Below, piece after piece: positions 9,191-17,897 of a stretch of 42,797 bases of DNA. Origin of the DNA: Gemmatimonadota bacterium. GTDB taxonomy: Bacteria > Gemmatimonadota > Gemmatimonadetes > Longimicrobiales > Gaopeijiaceae. The stretch covers positions 1 through 42,797 of the forward strand of contig VGVR01000029.1 in NCBI GenBank assembly GCA_016873995.1, given 5' to 3'. The position numbers and the translations under genes were made by a program. The notes under the pieces are model-generated. The model was not told the origin of the DNA and did no database searches. It saw nothing but the letters and a program-made list of their open reading frames with translations. The stretch's first letter is position 1, and every line of letters starts with the position of its first letter.

Positions 9191-12019
9191 ATGCCGCTCA
9201 GGTCCCCACGCTCTTCATCGCGCTCGACCACTCGCGGCGCGTACCGAGCAGCGGCCGTGGCCATTGTCGCGATGACGCCTCTGCCCGCGTCGCCATTGGC
9301 AGGACAGATCCCGGAGGGGCGGCCGCGGCCGGCCGCCCCTCCGATCCAGCAAAGTGACTACCAGCACGACCTGGCGCCCAGAGCGACTGCGCTCCGCACG
9401 GCCCAGTCGATCGGGATAGACGGTCGGCTCGACGAACCCGCGTGGTCCCAGGCGACGCCGATCACCGACTTCATCCAGGAGCTCCCGCTCGAGGGCCAAC
9501 CGGGGACGCAGCGCACGGAAGTCCGCATCCTGTACGACGACGACGCCGTGTACATCGGCGCGATGTTCTACGACGACCAGCCGTTGACACCCCGCATGGC
9601 ACGGCGGGACCAGAGCAACGGCGACTTCGACTACTTCACCGTCAGCCTCGACTCCTTCCACGACCACGAGACCTCGTACCAGTTCAGCGTGAATCCGACG
9701 GGGACGTACCGAGACGCGGTCTCGGGCGGAGGAGGCGGCGGCGGCGGCGGCGGTCGTGGAGGTGGAGGCGTTGGCGGCGACACCTCCTGGGACCCCATCT
9801 GGACCCGAGCCATTCGAATCACCGAGCAAGGGTGGTTCGCCGAGATGCGCATCCCGTTCAGCCAGCTGCGCTTCAGCCGCGACGCCCAACAAGTCTGGGG
9901 GATCCACTTCCAGCGCAACATCCACCGGAGCCAGGAGCGAACGGTCTTCCCCTTCAGACCGACCCTCGAGCGCGGGGGGCCGTCGCGCTATGCCCACCTC
10001 GATGGCATCGCCGGCGTCGAGCCCGGACGGCGCCTCGAGCTCCTCCCTTACGCCACTGCGCGTGGGGAGTACCTCAATTTGAGCACGCCCGCAAGCGTGA
10101 CGTTCTCGAACCCGTTCCGGTCGGGGTCCGACGAGTTCACCGACTACGGCGCGGATCTGAAGTACCGTCTCACGTCGAACGTCACGCTCGATGCGACCGT
10201 GAACCCGGACTTCGGGCAGGTCGAGCTCGATCCCTCGGTCATCAACCTCACCGACTTCGAGACGCGCTACGAGGAGCGCCGACCGTTCTTCGTGGAGGGC
10301 GCCGACATTTTCAACTTCAGTGAAGGCGGCCCGATGGGGAGCACGGGGCGTCCTCCGCAGCTGCTCTACTCGCGGCGCATCGGGCGCGCGCCGCAGGGGG
10401 CGGTGCCGTCGAGCGCCGTCTTCTCCGAGATGGACGCCACCACCACGATCCTCGGTGCGGCCAAGGTCACGGGCCGGACGCGGGGGGGTTGGTCACTCGG
10501 CTTCCTGGAAGCCGTGACGGGCGAGGAGTCGGCCCGTTACGTAGACGCCTCACAGGCGGTGGGAAAGGCGACCGTCGAGCCCCTCTCGAACTACCTGGTC
10601 GGGCGCGTCCGTAGGCAGATCAACGGGGGCAACACGCGGTTCGGCGCCATCTCGGCTGCGGTCAACCGGAGCCTCTCGGGAACTGGGCTGGACGCGCGTC
10701 TCCACAGCGCCGCCTACTCGGGCGGCTTCGACTTCACGCACGAGTGGTCGAACCGCACCTACCGGTTCAGCACGGCGTTCACCGCGAGCCACGTAGTCGG
10801 AGATTCCGCGGCCATCCTGCGCACGCAGCGCTCGTCGACACGCTACTACCAGCGGCCTGGCGCCTGGCACCTCGACCTCGATTCGAGCGCGCGCTCCCTC
10901 GACGGCTACTACTTCATGTTCGACTTCGTGAAGCAGGCGGGCGCGTTCACGATGAAGACGGCGATGTCGTTCTCGAGCCCGGGATACGAAGTCAACGACC
11001 TCGGATTCCAGTCGGCGTCGGACCGCATCATGTTCGATACGAACTTCCAGTACCAGCAGATCACGCCTGGCCGCATCCTGCGTAACTGGAGCGTGCGCGG
11101 CAGCCCCGACTTCACACTCAACTACGCGGGCGATCGCGTCCATCGCGAGATGAACGGCAACATCAACCTCACGTTCCTGAACTACTGGGGCGTGGGAGCG
11201 AGGCTCGCGTACAACCCGCGCAACGACGACGACCGACTCACCCGGGGCGGGCCGATCGCGACGACCCCGCAGCGTTGGAGCGGCACGGCGAACCTCAACT
11301 CCGACTCGCGGCGTGCCGTCGTCGCCCGCCTCAACTACGACTGGAGCTCGGATGAAGCGGGGGGCTGGCATCACGACGTCGGTCTGAACCTGACCGCGAA
11401 CCCGAGCGAGCGCGTGACGGTTCGCTTCGGCCCTGGCTTCCGCCGGCAGGTCAACAGCGCCCAGTACGTCACGGCGGTCAACGACGCACTCGCGGCGAAC
11501 ACGTACGGCCGCCGCTACATCTTCGCCGAGCTCGACCAGACCACTCTCTCGTTGGAGACGCGCCTCGACGTGACGCTCACTCCGGGGATCTCGCTGCAGC
11601 TCTACGCCGAGCCGTTCATCTCCACCGGCGACTACGAGGGTCTGAAGGAGTTCGCCCGCCGCCGCGCGTTCGAGTTCCTCGACTACGCGGACGTCGGCAC
11701 GCTGACGCAGGGCACGAGCGGCAACTACACCGTGGATCCGGATGGCGGGGGCGCGGCGCCATCGTTCTCCGTCACGAACCGGGACTTCAGCTACCGCTCC
11801 CTCCTCGGCAACGCCGTGCTCCGCTGGGAGTGGCGCCAGGGCTCGACGCTGTATCTCGTCTGGCAGCAGCGCCGCATCGATTCGGTCACGAACCGCGGGC
11901 CATCGGGCACCGACCCATGGGTCGGTGGATTCGACGTGGGCCGTGACTTCGCGGACATGTTCGGCGCGAAGGCCGACAACATTTTCGCCATCAAGGTGAA
12001 CTACTGGCTGAATCCCTGA
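9191..12019 (+). CDS. DUF5916 outer-membrane protein with carbohydrate-binding-like N-terminal domain
   Basis: A 942-residue exported protein. After a signal peptide (about residues 1-38, ending ASPLAG) comes a CBM9-like beta-sandwich (about 60-260; [54 protein letters not shown]). The DUF5916 region follows, largely barrel-like beta strands, with [20 protein letters not shown] and [15 protein letters not shown] as family markers. The C-terminus IKVNYWLNP has the aromatic pattern of barrel proteins. These proteins are abundant in Bacteroidota and Gemmatimonadota; substrate and role are not established. Residues about 179-196 are nearly all glycine, a low-complexity insertion in the N-terminal domain. 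The ATG at 9191 is chosen for the signal peptide, although the frame opens earlier and no clear ribosome site is present. Confidence 0.9.
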   Translation: MPLRSPRSSSRSTTRGAYRAAAVAIVAMTPLPASPLAGQIPEGRPRPAAPPIQQSDYQHDLAPRATALRTAQSIGIDGRLDEPAWSQATPITDFIQELPLEGQPGTQRTEVRILYDDDAVYIGAMFYDDQPLTPRMARRDQSNGDFDYFTVSLDSFHDHETSYQFSVNPTGTYRDAVSGGGGGGGGGGRGGGGVGGDTSWDPIWTRAIRITEQGWFAEMRIPFSQLRFSRDAQQVWGIHFQRNIHRSQERTVFPFRPTLERGGPSRYAHLDGIAGVEPGRRLELLPYATARGEYLNLSTPASVTFSNPFRSGSDEFTDYGADLKYRLTSNVTLDATVNPDFGQVELDPSVINLTDFETRYEERRPFFVEGADIFNFSEGGPMGSTGRPPQLLYSRRIGRAPQGAVPSSAVFSEMDATTTILGAAKVTGRTRGGWSLGFLEAVTGEESARYVDASQAVGKATVEPLSNYLVGRVRRQINGGNTRFGAISAAVNRSLSGTGLDARLHSAAYSGGFDFTHEWSNRTYRFSTAFTASHVVGDSAAILRTQRSSTRYYQRPGAWHLDLDSSARSLDGYYFMFDFVKQAGAFTMKTAMSFSSPGYEVNDLGFQSASDRIMFDTNFQYQQITPGRILRNWSVRGSPDFTLNYAGDRVHREMNGNINLTFLNYWGVGARLAYNPRNDDDRLTRGGPIATTPQRWSGTANLNSDSRRAVVARLNYDWSSDEAGGWHHDVGLNLTANPSERVTVRFGPGFRRQVNSAQYVTAVNDALAANTYGRRYIFAELDQTTLSLETRLDVTLTPGISLQLYAEPFISTGDYEGLKEFARRRAFEFLDYADVGTLTQGTSGNYTVDPDGGGAAPSFSVTNRDFSYRSLLGNAVLRWEWRQGSTLYLVWQQRRIDSVTNRGPSGTDPWVGGFDVGRDFADMFGAKADNIFAIKVNYWLNP

Positions 12020-12049
12020 GGAAGAGGTCGACAGTCGTCGACCTCTTCC
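12020..12049 (+). terminator. Perfect 13-bp hairpin directly after the DUF5916 gene
   Basis: GGAAGAGGTCGAC (12020-12032), a four-base loop AGTC, and the exact complement GTCGACCTCTTCC (12037-12049). It starts on the base after the stop codon. No U-tract follows, so it may be a terminator of the U-less kind or a 3'-end stabilising structure. Confidence 0.65.
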
Positions 12050-12116
12050 GAGGCATCTTCCGAGCCTCGGCGCCGGTGGCGATCCGTTCCCCCGACTCCC
12101 ACTGACCGGAGCCCGC

Positions 12117-12476
12117 GTGTTCTCACCCCTCGCGAAGACGATCCTGCTCCTCACGGCCTCGAACGTCTTCATGACTCTGGCCTGGTACGCCCACCTGCGC
12201 GAGCTCAGTCACCGGCCCTGGATCGTGGCGGCGCTCGTGAGCTGGGGCATCGCCCTCTTCGAGTACCTCCTGCAGGTGCCCGCGAACCGCATCGGCCACA
12301 CCGTGATGACGATCGGGCAGCTCAAGATCCTCCAGGAGGTCATCACGTTGTCGGTGTTCGTGCCCATCGCCACGTTCTACCTGCGCGAGCCCGTGAGGCT
12401 GGACTACCTTTGGGCAGGGCTTTGCCTCTGTGCCGCCGCGTTCTTCATCTTCAGGGGTGGACTCGCAACGGAGTGA
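12117..12476 (+). CDS. DUF486 (DMT-like) small membrane protein
   Basis: A 119-residue integral membrane protein with four hydrophobic segments. It matches the DUF486 family, a four-helix relative of the drug/metabolite transporter superfamily. Markers are ASNVFMTLAWYAHL at the start, ISWGIALFEY-like and YLLQVPANRIGH in the middle, and LREPVRLDYLWAGLCLCAAAFFIF at the end. The start is GTG at 12117 with GGAG about 6 bases upstream. Transported substrate is unknown; the size suggests it works as an oligomer, like small multidrug-resistance proteins. It lies 97 bases downstream of the DUF5916 gene, beyond the 12020 hairpin, and 18 bases before the next lipoprotein gene. Confidence 0.9.
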   Translation: MFSPLAKTILLLTASNVFMTLAWYAHLRELSHRPWIVAALVSWGIALFEYLLQVPANRIGHTVMTIGQLKILQEVITLSVFVPIATFYLREPVRLDYLWAGLCLCAAAFFIFRGGLATE

Positions 12477-12494
12477 TGTGCGTATGGTGATGGC

Positions 12495-14197
12495 ATGCTG
12501 ATGCGGCGCGCCCGGTTCGCCACCCTGCTCTTCCTCGTGGCGTGTGGCGGCAGCGGGAACGGCGGCACCGGCCCCACGCCCACCCCGGCGTCGATCACGC
12601 TGTCGAGCACCACGGTCAACTTCGCATCGCTCAACCAGACGCAGAGCCTCACGGCCACCGTCAGGGACGCAGGCGGGGCGACGATCTCGGGCGCCACGGT
12701 GACGTGGTCGACCAGCGTCGCATCGGTGGCGACCGTGTCGAGCGGCGGTTTGGTGACTGCGGTGAGCAACGGCACCGGCGGATCATTGCCGCCGCGGGAG
12801 CCGTGCAGGACACGGCTGATGTCACCGTACAGCAGGTAGCGGCCACGCTCACGCTCACGCCCGATACGCTCCGCTTTGCGGCAGCGACGGACACCGCCAC
12901 CGTCGGCCGAACCATGCGCGACGCGCTCGGCTCGCCCATGACGGGTGTAGCCGTGACGTTCGCGACCAATAACGCCGCCGTCGCAACGGTGGCGGTGTCG
13001 ACCGGCAAGGTCACGGCGACGGGGAACTGCGAGACGACCGTGATCGGCCAGGTGGCCCCGGGCGGGAGCAGCCTGACGAAGAGCGTGCGGATCGAGGTCG
13101 GAGGCACGCTCCCGCCGGCGTATCTGCGGGGCGGATACGTCGGCACCGCCTACGCGGACACGATCGGGCCCGTCGCAGGTGGGGGCACCGGCTACGTCTT
13201 CGCCGTCACGGCGGGCGCCCTGCCCAACAGCCTGACCATCAACTCGACCACCGGGCAGATCTCCGGCACCCCCTCCGCGTTGGGCGCGTTCTTCTTCCAG
13301 GTCACGGCGTCGAACGGCACGCTCACGCTCTCCGAGCGCTACGCGATCACCATCTCGACCAGGCCCGCCTCCGCGTTCAACCTCTGGCTCACGTACAACG
13401 GCGGCGCGCTACCGTCGGCGAACGCGCAGGCGGCGGTGAGTGCCGCGCTGGCGCGCTTCGAGCAGTTGATCACGGGGGACGTCGGGCCAACCATCACGTA
13501 CCCGGCCTCCGGCCTGTCGTCCGGAACGTGCCAGCTCGTCGACGCGTCGCTCATGAACGGGGCGGTCATCGACGACGTGTCGATCCTCATGGCCCTCGGC
13601 CCCATCGACGGGCTCGGCAACACGCTGGCACGCGGAGGATTCTGCGGGTACGGCCGCACTCCTGCGCCGCCATCCACCATCACCGGTCAAATGAAGCTCG
13701 ACGAAGCCGACGCAGCCACAGCTTCCGCCACCTACCTCCAGGACGTCATCGTGCACGAGATCGCGCACGCGTTCGGCGTCGGGACGCTCTGGCAGAGCCA
13801 GACCCAGTTCGAGGGAACCGACAGCGTGCGGTACTACGGCACCAACGGAAACACGGAGTGGCGCACGCTGGGCGGGCCCGCGGACGGAGTGCCCGTCGAG
13901 ATCGGCGTCGAGGCCCACTGGCGCGAGAATTGGTTCAACGGCGAGATCATGACGCCGACGACCGAAGGGCCCGCCGTGCGGCTGCCGATCAGCCGCATGA
14001 CGATCGGCACGTTGATCGACCTCGGCTGGGCTGCGTCCCTCGCAGCGGCGGATGCGTATACACTGCCGGTTTGCAGCCCCATCTGTACCGTCAGCCCGCC
14101 TGGCGTGAGCGCTCCCGTGAACGAGCGCGCGTTCTTGAACGACGTGGCGATCGATCCCTTGCTGCCGCTGCCGCCGGGGGCCATCGGGAAGAACTGA
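12495..14197 (+). pseudogene. Leishmanolysin-like zinc metalloprotease lipoprotein, frameshifted
   Basis: Two overlapping frames read as one gene. The first (12495-12839) gives a lipoprotein signal with lipobox LVAC followed by GG, then most of a bacterial Ig-like (BIG2) domain up to AVSNGTGG. The second, open to 14197, resumes as IIAAAGAVQDTADVTV. It contains more BIG2 sequence, a putative-Ig (He_PIG) repeat (GALPNSLTINSTTGQISGTP), and the metzincin zinc motif VHEIAHAFGVG with a Met-turn GEIMTP, as in leishmanolysin-like proteases. A single base is missing near 12780: GGC is followed by only two bases before ATC. Either the gene is broken or the sequence has an error there. The intact product would be about 567 residues, anchored in the cell envelope. 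Confidence 0.75.
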
Positions 14198-14263
14198 GGG
14201 AGCCGAAACTCCCCCTCCCACCCTGCTTGCCGCCCCACCCGCCCCACAGTAGCTTCGAGTCGA

Positions 14264-14281
14264 GTTTCGGTTTTTGTTCGG
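14264..14281 (+). promoter_or_regulatory. Candidate SOS operator upstream of imuB
   Basis: GTTTCGGTTTTTGTTCGG, 41 bases before the imuB ATG. It matches 16 of 18 bases of the motif in front of dnaE2 (31827-31844). It can be read as a direct repeat TTTC-N7-GTTC with an 11-base period, the spacing known for GTTC-N7-GTTC LexA sites in Alphaproteobacteria. It is the most T-rich stretch in the region. Confidence 0.55.
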
Positions 14282-14321
14282 TATGCGGTCCCCGGCCCCG
14301 AAGCCCGGGTGGTGATGTGGG

Positions 14322-15824
14322 ATGGGGGTGCCACTTCGGACGCCGGGGATCGCTGTCTCCAACGTCCTCGACTCGTCCCATTCTGCCATGTCCAAGGCCT
14401 CTCCGCGCGCGCATGGTGTTCCCACCCACCGAGGTCGAGGGTGGGTACACAGCAGCCACGAACCGAGCGCACCCACGACATGGACGCCCACCACCCCCGA
14501 CAGCAGCTGGGTCTCGGGGCCAGGAGCGGCCGCCGCCTTCCTCCCCGCCGCCCCCCGCGCCACCACCGGGAGCCGGCAAGCGCTCTGCCTCTGGCTCCCC
14601 ACCTTCGAGCTGCGGCTCGAGCTGGTGCGCTCCCCCGAGCTCGACAGCACCTCGGTCGCGCTGCTCGCCCCAGGCGAGAGCACGCGCCGCACGATCTGGC
14701 AGGTATCGGAACGCGCCTACGATGCGGGCGTGCGCCCAGGCCAACTCGTCTCGCAGGCGGTCTCGCTCTGCACCTCGCTCACGCTTCTCGAGCCCGACCC
14801 GGCCCACTACGACGCTGCGGTGGACACCATGCTCGAGGTGCTCGGGGACATAACGCCGATCCTGGAGCCGGCCGGACACGGACGCGTCTTCCTCGGCATG
14901 GACGGCCTGGGCCGGCTCTTCGGCTCGCCGCACCGTCAGGTGGATCGCGTGCTGCGCTCGCTCTTCCGCGTCTTCCCTGCTCCCCTGGTCGCCGCGACCC
15001 GGGCGGGGTGGGCTCCCGGCAAGTTCGGCGCCTGGGTAGCCGCGGCTTCGGCCCAGCCGGGAGAGCCTGTCCTGCTGTTCGAACAGAACCTGATCCGCTT
15101 CCTCGCCCGCTGTCCGGTGAGCACGCTCCCGGTCGATCCGCTGGTGGTGGAGCGGCTGGAGCGCCTCGACATCCGCACGCTTGGAGCGCTCGCGCGCTTC
15201 CCGGAGCCCTCGCTGGTCGCCCAGTTCGGCGAGGACGGCAGGAACGCGCTCGCCTGGTCGACGGGCCGGCGCATCGATCCGGTACGTCCGTGGCACCGCC
15301 CCCGCCCCATCCGCGTATCGCTCGAGTTCGCCATGCCGGTCGGGCTCACCGAGACGCTGCACGGAGCACTCGACCGGCTGGTCGAGCGCGCGCTCTCGCG
15401 CCCCGCTCGCCGGGGACGGAGCGTGACGGGCGTGCGCTTGGGCGCGCACCTGGAGGGGGGCGGATCCTGGTTCGTCGAGACGGTGCTCCGCGAGCCCACG
15501 TCCGTGCGCGAGCGCATCGCTGCGCCGCTGCGCGCGAAGATGGCGATCGCACCGCCGCCGAAGGCCGTGGTGACGCTCCTGCTCGAGCTCACGCACTTCG
15601 GCGCACCCAGCGCGCAGACGGGTCTCTTCGATCGCAAGGACGAGAGCGGCCGCGAGGCGGGCGGCCACGAGCTGGCCCAAGGAGACGTGCCGCCGTCGCT
15701 CCGCGACGCCGTGAAGGAGCTCAAGCTGCGCCTCGGGGACTCGCCGCTCTACCGCGTGGTCGAGATCGATCCGTGGTCGCGCATCCCGGAGCGGCGCCAC
15801 GCGCTGCTCAGCTTCGATCCATGA
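14322..15824 (+). CDS. imuB: ImuB-like Y-family polymerase homologue (mutasome component)
   Basis: A 500-residue member of the DinB/ImuB branch of Y-family polymerases. Homology starts near residue 84 (ALCLWLPTFELRLELV) and runs through the palm (RVFLGMDGLGRLFG), a helix-hairpin region (LDIRTLGALARFPEPSLVAQFG) and a little-finger-like end. The acidic residues of active Y-polymerases are not at the expected places: LP replaces the first Asp region and MDGL the usual DE. It is therefore probably a non-catalytic scaffold that brings DnaE2 to DNA, as known for ImuB. The first 80 residues are Pro/Ser/Thr-rich and unexplained. In-frame ATGs exist only at 14322 and 14388. No imuA lies upstream. Its stop overlaps the next start (ATGA). 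Confidence 0.85.
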   Translation: MGVPLRTPGIAVSNVLDSSHSAMSKASPRAHGVPTHRGRGWVHSSHEPSAPTTWTPTTPDSSWVSGPGAAAAFLPAAPRATTGSRQALCLWLPTFELRLELVRSPELDSTSVALLAPGESTRRTIWQVSERAYDAGVRPGQLVSQAVSLCTSLTLLEPDPAHYDAAVDTMLEVLGDITPILEPAGHGRVFLGMDGLGRLFGSPHRQVDRVLRSLFRVFPAPLVAATRAGWAPGKFGAWVAAASAQPGEPVLLFEQNLIRFLARCPVSTLPVDPLVVERLERLDIRTLGALARFPEPSLVAQFGEDGRNALAWSTGRRIDPVRPWHRPRPIRVSLEFAMPVGLTETLHGALDRLVERALSRPARRGRSVTGVRLGAHLEGGGSWFVETVLREPTSVRERIAAPLRAKMAIAPPPKAVVTLLLELTHFGAPSAQTGLFDRKDESGREAGGHELAQGDVPPSLRDAVKELKLRLGDSPLYRVVEIDPWSRIPERRHALLSFDP

Positions 15825-16108
15825 GCAGTGAGCGACCCGAACGCCACGAGCGCCCGCGGCTCAAGCCGCTCGGCCAACCCGTCGTCGTGACCGTGCGCAC
15901 CGACGAGCACGGTGCGCCCACGCACGTGCGACTCCCCGGCAAGACCGCTCGCCGCGTCGAGACGGTGCGCGAACGCTGGCGCATCGACGACGAGTGGTGG
16001 CGTGAGGCGGTCTCGCGGGAGTACCTGGCCGTCGTGCTCGACGACGGGCGGGTGCTCACCCTCTATCACGATTTGTCGGAAGGCCTCTGGTATGCCCAGA
16101 AAGACTGA
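15821..16108 (+). CDS. DUF6504 mutasome-associated small protein
   Basis: A 95-residue soluble protein, charged at the N-terminus (ERPERHERPR), with a beta-rich core (PVVVTVRTDEHGAPTHVRLPG) and a C-terminal block RWRIDDEWWREAVSREYLAV followed by LTLYHDLSEGLWYAQKD. This matches DUF6504, a family typically encoded between imuB and dnaE2 in SOS mutagenesis cassettes; its exact role is not established. The ATG overlaps the imuB stop as ATGA, so the two are surely co-translated. In this genome dnaE2 is not the next gene: a toxin-antitoxin pair and recX follow instead. Confidence 0.8.
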   Translation: MSSERPERHERPRLKPLGQPVVVTVRTDEHGAPTHVRLPGKTARRVETVRERWRIDDEWWREAVSREYLAVVLDDGRVLTLYHDLSEGLWYAQKD

Positions 16109-16109
16109 T

Positions 16110-16146
16110 TTGACAACGTCTATCGTGGGTGGCACTTTGGGTGGCA
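16110..16146 (+). promoter_or_regulatory. Putative promoter and operator of the toxin-antitoxin pair
   Basis: A perfect TTGACA (16110-16115) is followed 17 bases later by CACTTT (16133-16138), a weak -10 keeping A at position 2 and T at position 6. Two direct repeats GGGTGGCA (16127-16134 and 16139-16146), 12 bases apart, cover the -10 region. The start would fall on or next to the antitoxin ATG, suggesting a leaderless message. Repeats of this kind are what a ribbon-helix-helix autorepressor would bind. Confidence 0.45.
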
Positions 16147-16418
16147 TGCCTCGTGACCCACTCGAAAAGACTGGTTACCGCATCCCCCGCTCGCTCGTCC
16201 TCGAGGTCCGTGAAGCGGTCGAGTCGGGTGAAGCCAAGAGCCAAAACGAGTTCGTCGAGCGCGCCCTCCGCAGGGAGCTGCGAGCCACCCATTGGCGACG
16301 CCTGAACGAGGCGTACGATCAGGCAGCAAGCGATCCGGAATTCATGGCCGAGATGTCCGAGGAGGCGCGCGCTTGGGACGTGACCGTCGCAGATGGTCTT
16401 CGACAGGAGGACCCGTAG
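16146..16418 (+). CDS. Ribbon-helix-helix antitoxin (MazE-like)
   Basis: A 90-residue protein whose first half is a ribbon-helix-helix DNA-binding fold: a strand GYRIPRSLV, helix LEVREAVESG, turn EAKSQNE and helix FVERALRREL. The C-terminal half (ATHWRRLNEAYDQAASDPEF onwards) is acidic and helical, as expected for the arm that wraps a MazF-type toxin. The ATG at 16146 gives a compact RHH start; an in-frame ATG at 16092 inside the DUF6504 gene is less likely. It lies directly before the toxin gene and probably represses its own promoter. The name mazE is used only by analogy, since true MazE has a different fold in some species. Confidence 0.8.
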   Translation: MPRDPLEKTGYRIPRSLVLEVREAVESGEAKSQNEFVERALRRELRATHWRRLNEAYDQAASDPEFMAEMSEEARAWDVTVADGLRQEDP

Positions 16419-16799
16419 TTGGCTGGCGACGTCCCCCAGCGCTGGGACCTGGTGCTCGTCGATCTCGGTACGCGTGCCGGTCACGAGCAGTCGGGCGTAC
16501 GCCCGGCCCTGGTCATGTCGAACGACGACTTCAACCGGCGTTTCGCCCTCGCAACTGTGTTGCCCCTCACCAAACTCGAGGGGAAGCAACGGAGCGCCTA
16601 CGCTTTCGAGGTCGTGCTGCCGGCCGGCGCAGCCGGGAACCCCGTCGACAGCATCGCCATGCCGCACCAGGTGACCACCGTCGCACGACACCGCCTCCTG
16701 CGTCGCATCGGACGACTCCGAGCTCCTCTCTTGCGAACGGAGATCGAGGATCGCGTGCTCGACCATCTCGGCATCGGCTTCGAACCCGACCATGCCTGA
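16419..16799 (+). CDS. MazF/PemK-type endoribonuclease toxin
   Basis: A 126-residue growth-inhibiting RNase candidate. The MazF fold is seen in RWDLVLVDLGTRAGHEQSGVRPALVMSND (around residues 8-38), with the GHEQSGVRPALV loop carrying the conserved Arg. VLPLTK follows, then a C-terminal helix LRTEIEDRVLDHLG. The start is TTG at 16419, immediately after the antitoxin TAG, with GGAGG 8 bases upstream; a weak TTG start would keep toxin yield low. The stop lies inside recX (8-base overlap, ATGCCTGA), so toxin and recX are on one transcript. Cleavage specificity cannot be read from sequence. Confidence 0.85.
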   Translation: MAGDVPQRWDLVLVDLGTRAGHEQSGVRPALVMSNDDFNRRFALATVLPLTKLEGKQRSAYAFEVVLPAGAAGNPVDSIAMPHQVTTVARHRLLRRIGRLRAPLLRTEIEDRVLDHLGIGFEPDHA

Positions 16800-17481
16800 T
16801 CCGCGCCTCACCCGCATCGAGCCGCTTCCTCCGAAGGGGCTGCGCGCGCGCGTATTCCTCGACGAGGGCGATCCGCTCGAGGTCGCGCTCGAAGCTCTCG
16901 AGCTCGGCCGTCTGGGCGTCGGCGACGAGCTCACGTCCGCGGTCCGTCGCACGCTCCTCGACGCCGATGCCGACGTCGCGGTGCGTGAGGCCGCACTCGG
17001 GCTACTCTCTCATCGCGCGCGCACGCGGCGGGAGCTGAAGCGAAAGCTCCGCGCCAAGAGATTCGATGCAGCTCGAATCGATGCCTGCCTCGACCGACTG
17101 GAAGAGCGCGGCCTCCTCTCGGACGCAGCGGTCGCCGCAGCGTTCGTGCGCGACCGGCTGAAGTTCACGCCGCGTGGACGGTCTCGCCTCGCCTCCGAGC
17201 TCAGGGCCAAGGGCGTCGATGCCGACGTGGCCCAGGAGTCGATCGCGCTCGTCTTCGAGGACGAGGAGGTCAGAGACGCCGACCTGGCTCGCTCGTCGGC
17301 AGGCGCGTGGCTCGCGCGCCAGCCCGCGGACGTAGCCGCAGCGCTCGGGAGCCGCACGCACACGCCTGCCAGCACCAAGGCGAAGCGCCGCCTCTACGGC
17401 TACCTGGCCCGGCGCGGCTTCCGCGGCGATGCGCTCGACGCGGCGATGCGTCACGCGGAGGAGCGCGCGCGGGCACGGTAA
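16792..17481 (+). CDS. recX: RecX regulator of RecA
   Basis: Binds RecA filaments and controls their activity, so it acts in recombination and the SOS response. The 229 residues show the RecX triple-helix repeats: ALGLLSHRARTRRELKRKL with DAARIDACLDRLEERGLL, then FVRDRLKFTPRGRSRLASEL with ADVAQESIAL, and the last KRRLYGYLARRGFRGDALDAAM. The N-terminal 60 residues (LRARVFLDEGDPLEVALEAL) form the small beta domain seen in many RecX proteins. It is normally next to recA; here recA is not in the window and recX follows the imuB-DUF6504-toxin-antitoxin string. The ATG at 16792 overlaps the toxin stop. Confidence 0.92.
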   Translation: MPDPRLTRIEPLPPKGLRARVFLDEGDPLEVALEALELGRLGVGDELTSAVRRTLLDADADVAVREAALGLLSHRARTRRELKRKLRAKRFDAARIDACLDRLEERGLLSDAAVAAAFVRDRLKFTPRGRSRLASELRAKGVDADVAQESIALVFEDEEVRDADLARSSAGAWLARQPADVAAALGSRTHTPASTKAKRRLYGYLARRGFRGDALDAAMRHAEERARAR

Positions 17482-17519
17482 ACGCGCTCCGTCCGACGCA
17501 CGGTCGCAGCGCTCGTACA

Positions 17520-17735
17520 TCACAGCAGCTTGAGATACTCGAGCAGCGCCCGCTTGTCGTTCTCCGAGAGGGTGTTGAACTCGTGCCCGCGATTCGAGCG
17601 GCCGGGCTCAGTCGTGTCGTAGAGGAACGGCCTCGACCAGTGCGCGTAGCCGTGCGGATACCGGTACGTGCCGTCGTGGCCGGCCTCACCGGCGATCCCC
17701 ACGCGCTCGTAATCCAGCGCGTGCCCACCAACCGC
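17520..17735 (-). pseudogene. Cytochrome c C-terminal remnant
   Basis: The minus-strand frame ending at 17520 reads RYPHGYAHWSRPFLYDTTEP, then GRSNRGHEF, then TLSENDKRALLEYLKLL. This resembles the C-terminus of multi-domain c-type cytochromes, where a Pro/Tyr-rich linker and GHEF precede a final helix of the form LSxxDKRALLEYLK. No heme-binding CxxCH and no plausible start or signal are found upstream; the frame before about 17735 looks like noise. The best reading is the degraded tail of a lost gene. The exact 5' limit is arbitrary. The 17482-17897 stretch holds nothing else recognisable. Confidence 0.45.
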
Positions 17736-17897
17736 CACCTCGCTTCGTGTGCCCTCACGATGCGAGAAGCGCCCGGCGCGCCCCCTACGACGCGCTACGT
17801 AGCGGAGGGCTGGAGACGACGTAGCCCCCGGACCTGTGTGAATCCGAACACCCCCTGGCTCCCGTAGGGACGGAGACCACAACTCGGAGGCGTATCC

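Noticed and set aside
10550..12172. 540-codon minus-strand ORF opposite the DUF5916 gene
   Set aside because: Antisense shadow of a well-supported barrel protein; it also runs across the 3' hairpin.
14091..15800. 569-codon minus-strand ORF opposite imuB
   Set aside because: Antisense shadow; it has no recognisable domain, while the plus strand encodes a clear ImuB and a coupled downstream gene.
17520..17882. The whole 120-codon frame as an intact small gene
   Set aside because: Only the last 70 or so codons look like protein; the upstream part has no signal, start or heme site, so a remnant is the better reading.
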